Positions 48,116 to 59,399 of a stretch of 64,000 nt of DNA are shown in pieces. Within the stretch, counting starts at the first letter, position 1, and the number at the start of each line of letters is the position of its first letter. The notes under the pieces are model-generated. The model saw only the letters and a list, made by a program, of their open reading frames with translations. It searched no databases and was not told the DNA's origin. The stretch comes from Anagrus nilaparvatae (taxonomy: Eukaryota; Arthropoda; Insecta; Hymenoptera; Mymaridae). Location of the stretch: positions 3,658,001 to 3,722,000 of the forward strand of contig JAKSXM010000132.1 of the NCBI GenBank assembly GCA_022575985.1. Reading direction: 5' to 3'. The translations under genes were made by a program, and so were the position numbers.

Positions 48116-48727
48116 TTTATTTATTTATTTATTTATTTATTTATTACCAGACAAAAATTACAAAAAAATTTCCTAAGAGACGGGGTAACCCCATCTGTGT
48201 AAGGATTCTGGATACTACAATAGTGTAGAATAAAAATATATACATTAAATAAATTATTACAACAATTTGAAATATAATATAATAACATTAATAAATTTAA
48301 AATTTAATTAAGTTAAGTCAATAAAAAACTAATAACAATTTAATATAATATCAAATTAATATAAAATAATTTAAAAGATTTAAATATAATTATTTTTCAA
48401 AATTTTTTTTTTACTTTATCACTAAGCAAGATATTTTATTTTAATTTATTTAAAGTTCATGCGTATAATTATTTTGAGGATATAATATGTTTTTTCAGTC
48501 TTGATTTTCTTGCTCTTCTTAAATTGCTGTTATTAGATGTTGTATTATTTATATTCTTAAGATCATGATTTAACATGTTGAAACTTGTTAAGGCTATATA
48601 GTGGGAGCTTTTTTAAAATATATCTTTATTAATATCAGGAATAGTTATGCTTTTATTTCTTGTTTTACTAGTTGATTTGTTGTAGTCTTGAGAACATTTG
48701 TCATAGTGGTGTAAAAGTGAATGTAAT

Positions 48728-49454
48728 TTAAAGGTGTTTTTGACCATCAAGAATTTCTGCTTTTAGTTCTGGAATTCTTTTAAGTATTCTGTTTAAAATA
48801 TTTTGCAATGGGTTGATTTCTTTATTATAGGCACCACCCCATGCTGTTATGCCATACGTCCAAATACTATGACACAAAGCATAGTACATTATTTTTTTAA
48901 TTTTTGTGTCTATGTGATTTAATTTGTATAATAAAAATAGGAAATATCGCAGCTTTTTTATAATATTCTTGATATGTGAGTCCCATTTTAAGTTGTAGTC
49001 GAAAGTAGTTCCGAGATATTTGACATTATATACTCTTTCAATATTTATTCCATCTATCTTTATTGTAATAGTATTTTTTTCAGGAACACTGTCATGATAA
49101 CAAACGAAAGTCATATAATATGTTTTGTTGATGTTAATGGTTAATTTGTTACTTTTAAACCATTTAGTGATTAATAGTAATCTAGAGTTCATAAGTTTTT
49201 CAGTTTGTTTCCATGTATCAGCAGTGCTAACTATTACAGTATCAACTGCATATGAAACGACAAAATTATAATTTGTTAATAGGTCATTGATGTATAATAT
49301 AAATAATATAGGTCCTAAAATTGTCCCTTGAGGAACTCCAATATTTATTATTTTTGCTGTACTCTTAAAATTTTGAAGTCTTACTATTTGAGATCTATTC
49401 TGCAGATAATTTTCTCATTAAATCAAGTGTATTGCCTCTGATACCATATATATC
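48728..49454 (-). pseudogene. LINE reverse transcriptase, C-terminal half
   Basis: Reads GVPQGTILGPILFILYIND (about 49290-49350), then FVVSYAVDTVIVST where the active-site YADD has become YAVD, then LITKWFKSNKLTININKT, VKYLGTTFDYNLKWDSH and a thumb/connection segment ending HSIWTYGITAWGG. The Asp-to-Val change in the catalytic pair (near 49245) kills polymerase activity. A stop lies upstream, near 49405. The frame from 49192 to 48728 is open for 154 codons. It joins the N-terminal half at 53682-54310 once the insertion is removed. Confidence 0.8.
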
Positions 49455-49456
49455 TA

Positions 49457-52400
49457 TGAGTAATTCTTAGTGAAACTTTACTAATGGAAAGGTAAAAGTC
49501 AGGGATTTGAAAAAAACTAATTGGGTTGGGTTTGGTATACGTTCATAAGATACCATACCACATTTTAAGGTTTTAGGTTCAATTGGTACAAAATGGCTGC
49601 TATTTTTCGGTCTTATATGGTTTAAAAAAAAAATCATTTTTAAAAATGACAATTTTCGATTTCATTTTTTCTACCCTCTGAATAAAGCTGAAAAATGGTT
49701 TTCTTGACTATGTCTTATGTAAAATTTCCCGCTGAATCCGAATCTGCCACCAGTTTTTCAAAAAAACGCCAAGGAAAACCGGAAAATTGGAAAAACTAAG
49801 AAAACTCATTTTTTTTCAAACGCAGATTTTTCATACAGTCGTAACTTTTTTTTTTCCTAACCGGTCTTAAAATTTTTGTTTTTGTATGTGGGTCAATATT
49901 TGTGAACTGTATATGACTTTGCATGGGTGGGTCTTGAAATGTACTCCAAAGCATGTTTGGTCGAAAGTATATATAAAAAAAATAATTTTCCCCAATTTTT
50001 AGCTTTTTAGATCCAATCCTCTATTTTTTACAGCGATTTTTGTTTTTTTCAATTTTTTGAAATTTTTAATTTTTGAGAAATTTATGTTCATTAATTTTTC
50101 TCGCAAACGTGCACTTTACAATAAAATTTTTTTTCCTTATAGTACCCCATAGGAAATTTCCCGTAGAATTCGATTCTGGGGTCCAAATTATTTTTTGAAC
50201 TGCGCATGCGCGAGAAAATTAACTTTCTTGCTTTACCTTTTCTAGCTTATATGCCTCAGCTGCAGACAGCTCAATTTTCATCCTGTTGGTCTCAAATTGT
50301 AGGTTTTTTCATATACTTTCAGCACATGAAATCATTTTTTTGGGTAAATTTATTTTAAAAGCAGTAAAATTGAAAAATAGCGATTTTTAAAAAATCATTT
50401 TTCACAAATTTTGAATTTTCCGCCAAGTCACGTGACCAAATGAAAATCTGATTAAAAATTCGGATTCAGCGGAAAATTTTACATAAGGATACCAATTTTC
50501 GTCTTGTTTCATTAAATAGTTTCTAAGATATCCCATTTTAAAGATAAAGATTAAAATTGACTTTTTTTAAAAAACCCTAAAAATGGGACTCTGACTTTAA
50601 TTATCATATATGTTAATCAAATAATTATAAAAAGACGAGTATAAATTTTTTGGAAACTAAGGGCTTGTAAAAAATTTTTGAGGCCTATAGAACTTGTTTC
50701 TTTTAAAAATTAGAATTTTGGCAGCAATTTCAAAATTGGTCATTTTTGGGTAAGAATAGGGATTTGGTTTATTGATTATCGGCATGAGAGATTTAGCGAC
50801 AAATAATTAAAGTGTACGGCAACTGAATAGTGACACTTATACCAAAAAAATGAGACCAATTGGAAGTATTTTGGTTAACTGGCAAGTTTGCAGCTTTGTA
50901 TTAAAGATTACAAAAAAAGTTCTATTTGATAACATTGTGGTATTTTGTAGTTATTTAGTATTTTGCTATTTCTTTTATTTCTATAGCGTTACGGAAACAT
51001 CCAAAACTTTTCCAAAAAGGGGGTCTTTTGTAAAATTTCTCGAGGAATCCGAAAATTTCGTCAAAATTTTCATTAGGTAACTAGAAAATTCGGAAAATTG
51101 AAAATAAGATAGAATAGCTACAAAATACAACAATGTTATAAAATAGGATTTTTTTCATAATCTTTAATACAAAGCTGCAACCTCGCCAGCTAACCAAAAT
51201 ACTTCCAATTGGTCTCATTTTTTCGGTATACGTATCAACATTTATTTACCGTACACCACATTTATTTGTTGTTAATTCTCTCATGGCCATAGTTAATAAA
51301 CCAAATCCCTATTCTTACCCAAAATTGACCAATTTTGAAATTGCTGCCAAAATTCTAATTTTTAAAAGAAACGAGTTCTATAGGCCTCAAAAATTTTTTA
51401 TAAGCCCTTAGTTTCCAAAAAATTTTTACTCGTCTTTTTATAATTATTTGTTTAACAGATATGGTAATTAAAGTCAGAGTCCCATTTTTAGGGTTTTTTA
51501 AAAAAAGTCAATTGTAATCTTTATCTTTAAAATGGGTTATCTTAGAAACTATTTAATGAAATAAGACGAAAATTGGTATCCTTATGTAAAATTTTCCGCT
51601 AAATCCGAATTTTCAATCAGATTTTCATTTGGTCACGTGACTTGGCGGAAAATTCAAAATTTGTGAAAAATGATTTTTTAAAAATCGCTATTTTTAAATT
51701 TTACTGCTTTTAAAATAAATTTACCCAAAAAAATGATTTCATATGCTAAAAGTATATGAAAAAACCTACAATTTGAGACCAACAGGATGAAAATTGAGCT
51801 GTCTGCAGCTGAGGCATATAAGCTAGAAAAGGCAAAGCAAGAAAGTTAATTTTCTCGCGCATGCGCAGTTCAAAACAAAATTTAGACCCCAGAATCGAAT
51901 TCTACGGGAAATTTCCTATGGGGTACTATAAGGAAAAAAAATTTTATTGTAAAGTGCGCGTTTGCGAGAAAAATTAATGAACATAAATTTCTCAAAAATT
52001 AAAAATTTCAAAAAATTGAAAAAAACAAAAATCGCTGTAAAAAATAGAGGATTGTATCTAAAAAGCTAAAAATTGGGGAAAATTATTTTTTTTATATATA
52101 CTTTCGACCAAACATACTTTGGAGTACATTCTGAGACTCGAAAATCCAAACTGTATACACTTCACAAATATTGACCCATGTACTTATTACTTTAAAAAAA
52201 ATTTTTCAGAGTATTTGCCTTTTAAGTACTTAAAAATCCATTTCAATATTTTCCATTTTCACGAAATTTTCCATTTTCAATTTTCCGGATTTCCTTGTCA
52301 CCAAATGAAAATTTTGACAAAATTTTCGGATTCCTCGAGAAATTTTACTAAAGACCCCCTTTTTTGAAAAGTTTTGGATGTTTCCATAACGCTATAGAAA

Positions 52401-53681
52401 TAAAAGAAATAGCAAAATACTGAATAACTACAAAATACGACAATGTTATAAAATAGGGTTTTTTCGTAATCTTTAATTCAATGCTGCAACCTCGACAGTT
52501 AACCAAAATACTTCCAATTGGTCTCATTTTTTTTGTATACGTGTCACCTTTTGATTCTCGTACACCACGATTTTTTTTAATTAATTCTCTCACGGCGATA
52601 GTCAATAAACCAAACGTCTATTCTTACCCCAAAATGACCAATTTTTAAATTGCTGCCAAAATTCTAATTTTTGATAGAAATGGGTTCTGTAGGTCTTGAA
52701 AATTGTCTACAAGCACTAAGTTTTCAAAAAATTTTTACTCGTTGTTTTATAGTTATTTGTGTCGCTGATATGATAATTTAAATTCAGAGTCCTATTTTTA
52801 GGGTTTTTGAAAAAAAGTCAATTTTAATCTTTATCTTTAAAAAGGGGATATCTTAGAAAATATTTAAAGAAAAAAGACGAGTAAAATTTTTTTGGAAACT
52901 TAGTGCTTGTAGAAAATTTTTAAGGCCTACAGAACCCATTTCTATCAAAAATTAGAATTTTGGCAGCAATTTAAAAATTGGTCATTTTGGGGTAAGAATA
53001 GGCGTTTGGTTTATTGACTATCGCCGTGAGAGAATTAATTAAAAAAAATTGCGGTGTACCGAAATCGAAAGGTGACACTTATACGAAAAAAATGAGAGCA
53101 ATTGGAAGTATTTTGGTTAACTGTCGAGGTTGCAGCATTGAATTAAAGATTACGAAAAAACCCTGTTTTATAACATTGTCGTATTTTGTAGTTATTCAGT
53201 ATATTGATATTTCTTTATTTCTATTGCGTTATGGAAACATCCAAAACTTTTCAAAAAAGGGGATCTTTAGTAAAATTTCTCGAGGAATCCGAATTACGAC
53301 TGTATGAAAAATCTGCGTTTGAAAAAAAATGAGTTTTCTTAGTTTTTCCAATTTTCCGGTTTTCCTTGGCGTTTTTTTAAAAAACTGGTGGCAGATTCGG
53401 ATTCAACGGGAAATTTTACATTAGACATAGTCAAGAAAACCATTTTTCAGCTTTATTCAGAGGGTAGAAAAAATGAAATCGAAAATTGTCATTTTTAAAA
53501 ATGATTTTTTTTAAAAACCATATAAGACCGAAAAATAGCAGCCATTTTGTACCAATTGAACCTAAAACCTTAAAATGTGGTATGGTATCTTATGAACGAA
53601 TACCAAACCCAACCCAATTAGTTTTTTTCTAATCCCCGACTTTTACCTTTCCATTAGTAAAGTTTCACTAAGAATTACTCA
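49457..53681. mobile_element. 4.2 kb TA-flanked element of nested palindromes, inserted in a LINE
   Basis: Ends TGAGTAATTCTTAGTGAAAC and complement, flanked by TA on both sides (49455-49456 and 53682-53683). The LINE coding continues across it, so the boundaries are well fixed. Outer arms of about 390 bp (49457-49846 and 53293-53681). Inside are two further palindromes: 49850-50950 against 51118-52215 (167 bp loop), and about 52330-52741 against 52878-53290 (136 bp loop). The second shares sequence with the inner part of the first. No ORF with any domain is present. TA duplication suggests mobilisation by a Tc1/mariner-type transposase, but the ends are not of a family I recognise. Confidence 0.75.
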
Positions 53682-54310
53682 TATAGTTTTTTTACTAGGA
53701 TTTTGTGATCTACTGTGTCAAAAGCTTTTTTGAGGTCAACAAAAGTTGTAATAATTGCATTATTCTGATTTATTTCAGAGTATAATTTACCTGTAAGTTC
53801 AGTAAGTGCCTCTTTAGTGCCTTTACCTCTAACAAAACCGTATTGAGTATCTGATATGATTTTATTTTTTTCAATAAAATTAATTAATCTGTTGTAAACT
53901 ATTTTTTCAAGAATTTTGGTATTAAGTTTGATATTAGGGAAATTGGGCGATAGTTGCCAACTGTATGCTTATCCTCGCCTTTATATATTGGAACAATTTC
54001 AGATTGTTTAAGGCAGTCTGGCCAAATGCTATTATCAATACAGAGATTAATTACATATGTTAATGAATCAGAAATATATTCATTGATGATTTTTAATGTT
54101 TTTGCTGTGATACCATCTACATCATCTCTTGTCTTATTTGGAAGATTAATGATCAAGTTTTTAATTTCATTTTTGTTGGTATGAGTAAGAAAGAAATAGT
54201 TTGTATTGAAATCTGGAAGGTCTAGTTTGACGTTTAGCTTCGAATTATTGATATCTTTTGCTAGACTGAATCCTATGTTTGTAAAATATTTATTGAATGT
54301 ATTTGCAATT
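53682..54310 (-). pseudogene. LINE reverse transcriptase, N-terminal half
   Basis: Minus strand from 54310: ANTFNKYFTNIGFSLAKDI, then DVDGITAKTLKIINEYI, SIWPDCLKQSEIVPIYKG, VGNYRPISLISNL and, after a frameshift near 53930, ISDTQYGFVRGKGTKEALTE and a FVDLKKAFDTVDHKILVKKL block that contains the motif-A Asp. The order and wording are those of the fingers/palm of Jockey/CR1-like reverse transcriptases. The sequence breaks exactly at the TA where the palindromic element is inserted. Confidence 0.8.
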
Positions 54311-54467
54311 TATTTTTTATCTATTATCCTTGTTTAAGTATAGAATATCCTGTTATGATTTACTTTTATTCTTGCTATATGCTATATGTATATTCAAAAT
54401 AATAACTTTAATTAATTAATTTTTGATTATATATGATTTGTTTTTGAAAAATATTTTAATCAATATT

Positions 54468-54740
54468 TTATTCTTTAATTGCTTTATTAATTTTGTTTAA
54501 TGATTGCATGAAAGCTTGTTTCACTTTAAAAGATGTTGAAAGTCGTATTGAGTCAAAACGATATTTGTTGTTACCTTTTATTAAAATTATATCATTAATT
54601 GATTTAACTCGACTCAAACCGACGTATGTAATTCCCAATTGTCTTTCATTTTAAAAAAATAGCTGACAATTAATGGATTTTCTTGAATTAATTTTTTACG
54701 TTGTTGATCATCAATAGTATTTGGATCTGTATCGGGACAT
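54468..54740 (-). pseudogene. Helitron Rep/helicase remnant with internal deletion
   Basis: From about 54740 the minus strand reads DPNTIDDQQRKKLIQENPL and IVSYFF, wording of the Helitron-like N-terminal domain. After a jump near 54650 it reads QLGITYVGLSRVKSINDIIL and ends KVKQAFMQSLNKINKAIKE, stop at 54468. The second part is the C-terminal YVGLSRV motif of the Pif1-type helicase. Two distant parts of the same protein are thus joined by a large deletion, so this is a dead, internally deleted rolling-circle element. Confidence 0.65.
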
Positions 54741-54889
54741 AATTAATTATTACTTATGGACACACTTAATTACAAACACCATAATAAAGCACGACGCTAG
54801 CGGTCTCTAATAGTAAACTTTCGGAATTATATAGACTTTTCATTATTTTATAATTCATAAAATTAAACAGAATATGTTATTTTGTTATT

Positions 54890-55845
54890 TGATATTTTGT
54901 ATGATATATATAATATGATAATTTGATATTTTCTACCGAATATTTGTTTTTCTTGCCCTAAAAAACCCCTATGTAAAGTTAAAAGTTCATTTTTTCAATT
55001 TTCTTGGTCCGCTATCTTGGAAAATAGGAAAATTTTTTAAGGTTAAAAAACTGGATATTTTCTGTCGAATATTCGTTTTTTTTGCCCTAAAAAATTCCTT
55101 TGTAAAGTTAAAATGGTATTTTAGTTTATTTTTCAAGTTTTTTGTTCCTCCATCTTGCAAAATCGGGAAATATTTATGGTTGAAAAATTGAATATTTTCT
55201 ACTGAATATTTCTTTTTCTTGATCTAAAAAATCCCCTTGTAAAGTTAAAAGTTCATTTTTTCAAATTTATCGGGCCGTCATCTTGGAAAATTGGAAAATA
55301 TACTTGTGTGGAAAATGAAAAATTTTACCCCCAGGATATCTGCTTCTATCTGGATTGATTATTTTCATATTAAAAGTCCTTAAATTATCAAGTTTTATGT
55401 TTTATGTTCGATATTTTGTGTTTTTAACGCCCTTGTAATGTCAAAAATTCAATTTTTTGAGTTTTTCGTTTCGTTATATTGACAAAACGGAAAATTTTTT
55501 AGGTCAAAAAATTTGATATTTTCCACCTAATATTTGTTTTTCTTGCCCTAAAAACCCCTATATAAAGTTAAAAGTTCATTTTTTTAAGTTTTTTGGTTTG
55601 TTATCTTGGAAAATCGGAAAATTTTTTAGGTTAAAAAACTGAATATTTTCCACTGAATATTCGTTTTTTTTTATTCTAAAAACCCTCTTTGTAAAGTTAA
55701 AAGTTCATTTTTTCAATTTTTTTGGTCCGTTATCTTGGAAAATCAGTCCGCTAAATCGGAAAATCGGAAAATTTTTTAGGTTAAAAAACTGGATATTTTC
55801 TGTCGAATATTCGTTTTTTTTGCCCTAGAAAATCCCCTTGTAAAG
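54890..55845 (+). repeat. ~125 bp tandem repeats with CCRTCTTGGAAAATYGGAAAA
   Basis: Six or seven units. Each reads roughly GATATTTTCTACCGAATATT, TGCCCTAAAAAACCCC, TTGTAAAGTTAAAAGTTCA, then a TCTTGGAAAATCGGAAAAT block. The array is interrupted by a Penelope-like insertion and resumes at 57768. An inverted single copy lies at 61640-61866. Confidence 0.8.
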
Positions 55846-55858
55846 TTAAAAAAGTTTA

Positions 55859-57754
55859 AATTAATTGAAATAATAACAACCTTTACGAGCAAGTTCTTGA
55901 TTTAATTTATTGAGATGTTGATAAAGTCCTAGCTTTCGACTCACATGGAGTCTTTATCAAGGCTAAAATATACAATTATGATAAAATACTATAAAATTTA
56001 AAAAAATATAAAAATAATTAAAAAACTTACAATATGATGTTAAATAGTTAAATTAAATATCATAAAATTTTGACATTGATAAAAATCTTTTCTTAATCCT
56101 AATCAATACATATATTTAATTAAAAATACTGTATAAAAAGTCACTTTATAATCAAAAATATTAAATGAATTACAAATTAAAAAACAAAAAGTTAAATCAA
56201 TCTTAGTATGTATTGATGATGATTTTTTCTGCTGTTATTGTTGTCTGAAAATCAGCTGATAATTTTAAAATTTGTCAAAAAACATATATGTGTAGACATC
56301 TACATTTCAGGATGTTAATTAAAAATCATAATACAAAATGATGATAAAGTAGAATATCAATATAGCAACAAATATTCATAAGCTTTTTTTCATTTTATGG
56401 ATGTTAGACAAATATGGTTTAAACAATTTTTCAGAGTCCCCTTGCTCATTTATGGTGTTCCTATAAATATTGATATATAAAACTTCACTAGTGTTCCTCT
56501 TGTGGTAATTTGACTCATGATCAAGAATTTTAAACTTTTGCCAAGTCTGGTCCTTTTAAAATGTGTTAAAACAACTTTATCATCACTAGTGTTTTTTTGT
56601 TGTTTTTCTTGATCACCATTGTTTTCAGTATAATTTGGGGGTTTTTCAATAACAACACGTCTTTGTGGTCTCTTACGGGGTATATCAGTTTCATTTTGGT
56701 TTTTTTCTTTTTCTTTTTTTATCAATGCATCAATGGGTGCTTTATGCTCACCAAGTCTTATGCCCACTTCTCTTTTGGTTTCACCAACATAAGTAGCTGG
56801 ACATTCTGATCAATCTAATTTATAGACAACGCCAATTTGTTTTTCTTTAGGAATTTTATCCTTAGCTTTTATTATTATGCTGTTGTCACTTAAGTTATTT
56901 ACAATTTTTGGTATAGCTAGTATATTGTGTCTCCTGCAGCATTTGTTCATGTCATCATAGAAACCATCAACAAAGGGGACACATAATTTTGGTTTCTTTA
57001 TACTAATAGCTTTTTGAATGTCAATAATGTCATTATTGTTTGCTATACTATTTTCCTTCCTATATTTTATTGTATCTAGCCTTTTCTGAACATAATAATT
57101 AATAAACCTCTCAGGATAGTCATTGTTCAGTAGTATATCCTTAACAATGGCTAGATTCTCTTTATGAAAAATCTCATTTGATAATAGTATTGCTTTATCA
57201 ATTAGACAATATATGATACCTATTTTCTGATGTTTTGTATGTCCAGGTCTGAAATTTACATATCTCAAAGATGAAATAGGTTTCCTATACCAGTTATGTA
57301 AAATTTTGTTGTCTTTTTTTGTTAATTTAACATCCAAGAAACTGATGGAATTGTCATACTCATTTTCATGGGTAAACTGTAGTTTAGGATGATAAGAGTT
57401 GAAAGTGTTTAGTAAATACATTACTTTATCCCTAGGAATGCAAGTGATAATATCGTCCACATAGCGATAATAAAATAATGGTTTAAAATCAATGACGCTT
57501 AAGCAGTGTGTCTCAAGGTCAGACATAACGATATCAGAAAAAACTGATGATACTGCTGACCCCATCGGGGTGCCATATAACTGTTTGTAATATTTTTTAT
57601 TAAATTGAAAAAAGGTGTTATCGTTTAAAAAATCAATGGCCTTGAAAAATTCATCAATGGGAATGATTGTGTGTTTTCTCATTTGTTCATATCTTTTCTC
57701 TATGCCCAATTTTACTAATTCAGATGGAATATTAGTAAATAAGCTTGTAGCATC
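55859..57754 (-). mobile_element. 5'-truncated Penelope-like element, copy 2 (1.9 kb)
   Basis: Flanked by an exact 13 bp duplication, TTAAAAAAGTTTA (55846-55858 and 57755-57767), inside the 125 bp repeat array. The minus-strand ORF covers the second half of the reverse transcriptase and the GIY-YIG domain. The tail near 55935-55970 carries CTTTCGACTCACATGGAGTC, the kind of sequence found at Penelope ends. Confidence 0.85.
56376..57754 (-). pseudogene. Penelope-like reverse transcriptase plus GIY-YIG endonuclease, nearly intact
   Basis: Begins within motif A (ATSLFTNIPSELVKL), so the N-terminal part of the reverse transcriptase is lost. YGTPMGSAVSSVFSDI is motif B and YYRYVDDIITCIP is motif C with both Asp. 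Then FLDVKLTKKDNK and WYRKPISSLRYVNFRPGHT, and finally the GIY-YIG block GVVYKLD-stop-SECPATYVGETKRE. The stop (TGA, 56810-56812) replaces a codon where relatives have Cys. Beyond it, the frame runs to about 56530, where a one-base shift leads into ILDHESNYHKRNTSEVLYI and the natural stop at 56376. With only one stop and one frameshift over about 460 codons, this copy is young. Confidence 0.9.
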
Positions 57755-57767
57755 TTAAAAAAGTTTA

Positions 57768-57995
57768 TTTTTCAAGTTTTTTGGTTCTCTATCTTGGAAA
57801 ATCGGAAAATTTTTTAGCCTATAAAACTGAATATTTTCTATTAACTATTCGTTTTTTTGGCCTAAAAAACCACCTTAAAAAGTTGAAAGTTCATTTTTTC
57901 AAGTTTTTTGGTCCGTAATTTTGGAAAATCAGAAAATATATTCGTGTGGAAATTGAAAAATTATACCACCAGGGTATCCGTTTTAATCTCCTTTT
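57768..57995 (+). repeat. ~125 bp tandem repeats, continued after the insertion
   Basis: Same phrases as 54890-55845 (TCTATCTTGGAAAATCGG, GAATATTTTCTATTAAC, CCACCAGGGTATCCG), ending with a phrase that matches the end of the unit at 55290-55350. Confidence 0.75.
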
Positions 57996-58146
57996 TTGAC
58001 ACATTTGCCTTTTAAGTACTTAAAAATCAATTTTAGGCTCAAAAAAATGATTTTAAAAATTGTTCATTTTCTGAATTTTTAACCAAAAACTCACCAAAAA
58101 CTCACAAAATGTTATTTTTTATTTCAAAATTTTTTCTAATTATTTC

Positions 58147-58450
58147 AAGAGTTTTTCGTGAGTTTCTCGTGAGTTTCTCGTGAGTTTTTCGTGAGTTTCT
58201 CGTGAGTTTCTCGTGAGTTTCTCGTGAGTTTTTCGTGAGTTTTTCGTGAGTTTTTTGTGAGTTTTTTGTGAGTTTCTCGTGAGTTTTTTGTGAGTTTTTC
58301 GTGAGTTTCTCGTGAGTTTCTCGTGAGTTTTTTGTGAGTTTTTCGTGAGTTTTTTGTGAAATTCTCGTGAGTTTCTCGTGAGTTTCTCGTGAGTTTCTCG
58401 TGAGTTTCTCGTCAGTTTCTCGTGAGTTTTTCGTGAGTTTTTCGTGAGTT
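58147..58450 (+). repeat. 11 bp minisatellite GTGAGTTTCTC, block 1
   Basis: About 27 units of GTGAGTTTYTC / GTGAGTTTTTT. Each begins GTGAGT, identical to a strong 5' splice-site core. Confidence 0.9.
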
Positions 58451-58739
58451 TGGCTTACACTACCAGGTTGCTTTGATTGAAACTATATTTTCTTATAATA
58501 TTATATTTGATTTTAGCAGGTTACTTTGTTTCTCTTTTTTTTACAGCGTCACAAAAGCCTCTAAAATTTTACCCAAGAAGGTTTTCAATGTAAAATTTTA
58601 AAAATTGTTCATTTTCTGAATTTTTAACCAAAAACTCACCAAAAACTCACATTAAACTCACTTAAAACTCACAAAAAACTCACGAAAAAAAAAATTTTAC
58701 TAAGTTATTTTTTAGTTCAAAATTTTTTCTAATTATTTC

Positions 58740-58955
58740 AAGAGTTTTTCGTGAGATTTTCGTGAGTTTTTTGTGAGTTTTTTGTGAGTTTCTCGTGAGT
58801 TTTTTGTGAGTTTTTCGTGAGTTTCTCGTGAGTTTTTTGTGAGTTTTTCGTGAGTTTTTTGTGAAATTCTCGTGAGTTTCTCGTGAGTTTCTCGTGAGTT
58901 TTTCGTGAGTTTTTCGTGAGTTTCTCGTGAGTTTCTCGTGAGTTTTTCGTGAGTT
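58740..58955 (+). repeat. 11 bp minisatellite GTGAGTTTCTC, block 2
   Basis: About 19 units of the same motif. The order of C and T variants partly repeats that of block 1 (including a shared GTGAAATTCTC variant), so the blocks arose by duplication. Confidence 0.9.
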
Positions 58956-59399
58956 TGGCTTACACTGCCAGGTTGCTTTGATTGAAATTATATTGTCTTA
59001 CATTGAAAGCAAAATCCACTTGCCGCAAGTAGAAATATTCCAGTTATTAAGATTTTGTTTGTGGCTATCATTAAAAACAATAAACAGAATAAAAAAATAG
59101 CAAAATTTATTTATGTTTAATTATGTTTGATTTTAGCAGGTTACTTTGTTTCTCTTTATTTTACAGCGTCACAAAAGCCTCTAAAATTTTACCCAAGAAG
59201 GTTTTCAATGTAAAATTTACTGAGGAATCCGAAAATCAAGTCAGATTTTTCATTTTCTATCAGGAAAAGCGAGAAAATTGGAAAATTCAGAAAATGAACA
59301 ATTTTTAAAATCATTTTTTTTAGCCTAAAATTGATTTTTAAAAGTACTTAAAAGGCAAATGGGACAAAAAAGGAGGTTACCAGCATGAAAAGTATGGGA

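Larger units (their letters stand above)
48116..54310 (-). mobile_element. LINE (Jockey/CR1-like) split by a 4.2 kb insertion
   Basis: On the minus strand, reverse transcriptase coding starts near 54310, runs to 53682, is interrupted by 49457-53681, and resumes from 49454 to about 48728. The 3' end carries ACAGATGGGGTTACCCCGTC and finishes in an (AAAT)n tail (48116-48147), typical of Jockey-like LINEs. The endonuclease part is missing. Confidence 0.75.
57998..59385. mobile_element. foldback element built on a GTGAGTTTCTC minisatellite
   Basis: Outer arms: CATTTGCCTTTTAAGTACTT near 58009 pairs with AAGTACTTAAAAGGCAAATG near 59343, and TTGTTCATTTTCTGAATTTT near 58061 pairs with the complement near 59290. 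Inside are two direct copies of a unit (ACTCACC phrases, GTGAGT minisatellite, GGCTTACACTRCCAGGTTGC, AGCAGGTTACTTTG). The second has about 140 bp of extra sequence (59000-59130). No gene: 59123-59308 is open but made of these repeats. Confidence 0.65.

Noticed and set aside
50850..53307. Several frames sharing MRPIGSILVNCRGCSIELKI-like peptides on both strands
   Set aside because: They come from repeated, inverted copies of one non-coding palindrome arm; the peptide similarity only mirrors the DNA repeat.
56810..56812. Selenocysteine codon in the Penelope GIY-YIG domain
   Set aside because: A nearby frameshift and the truncated 5' end show the copy is dead; a point mutation of a Cys codon is sufficient.
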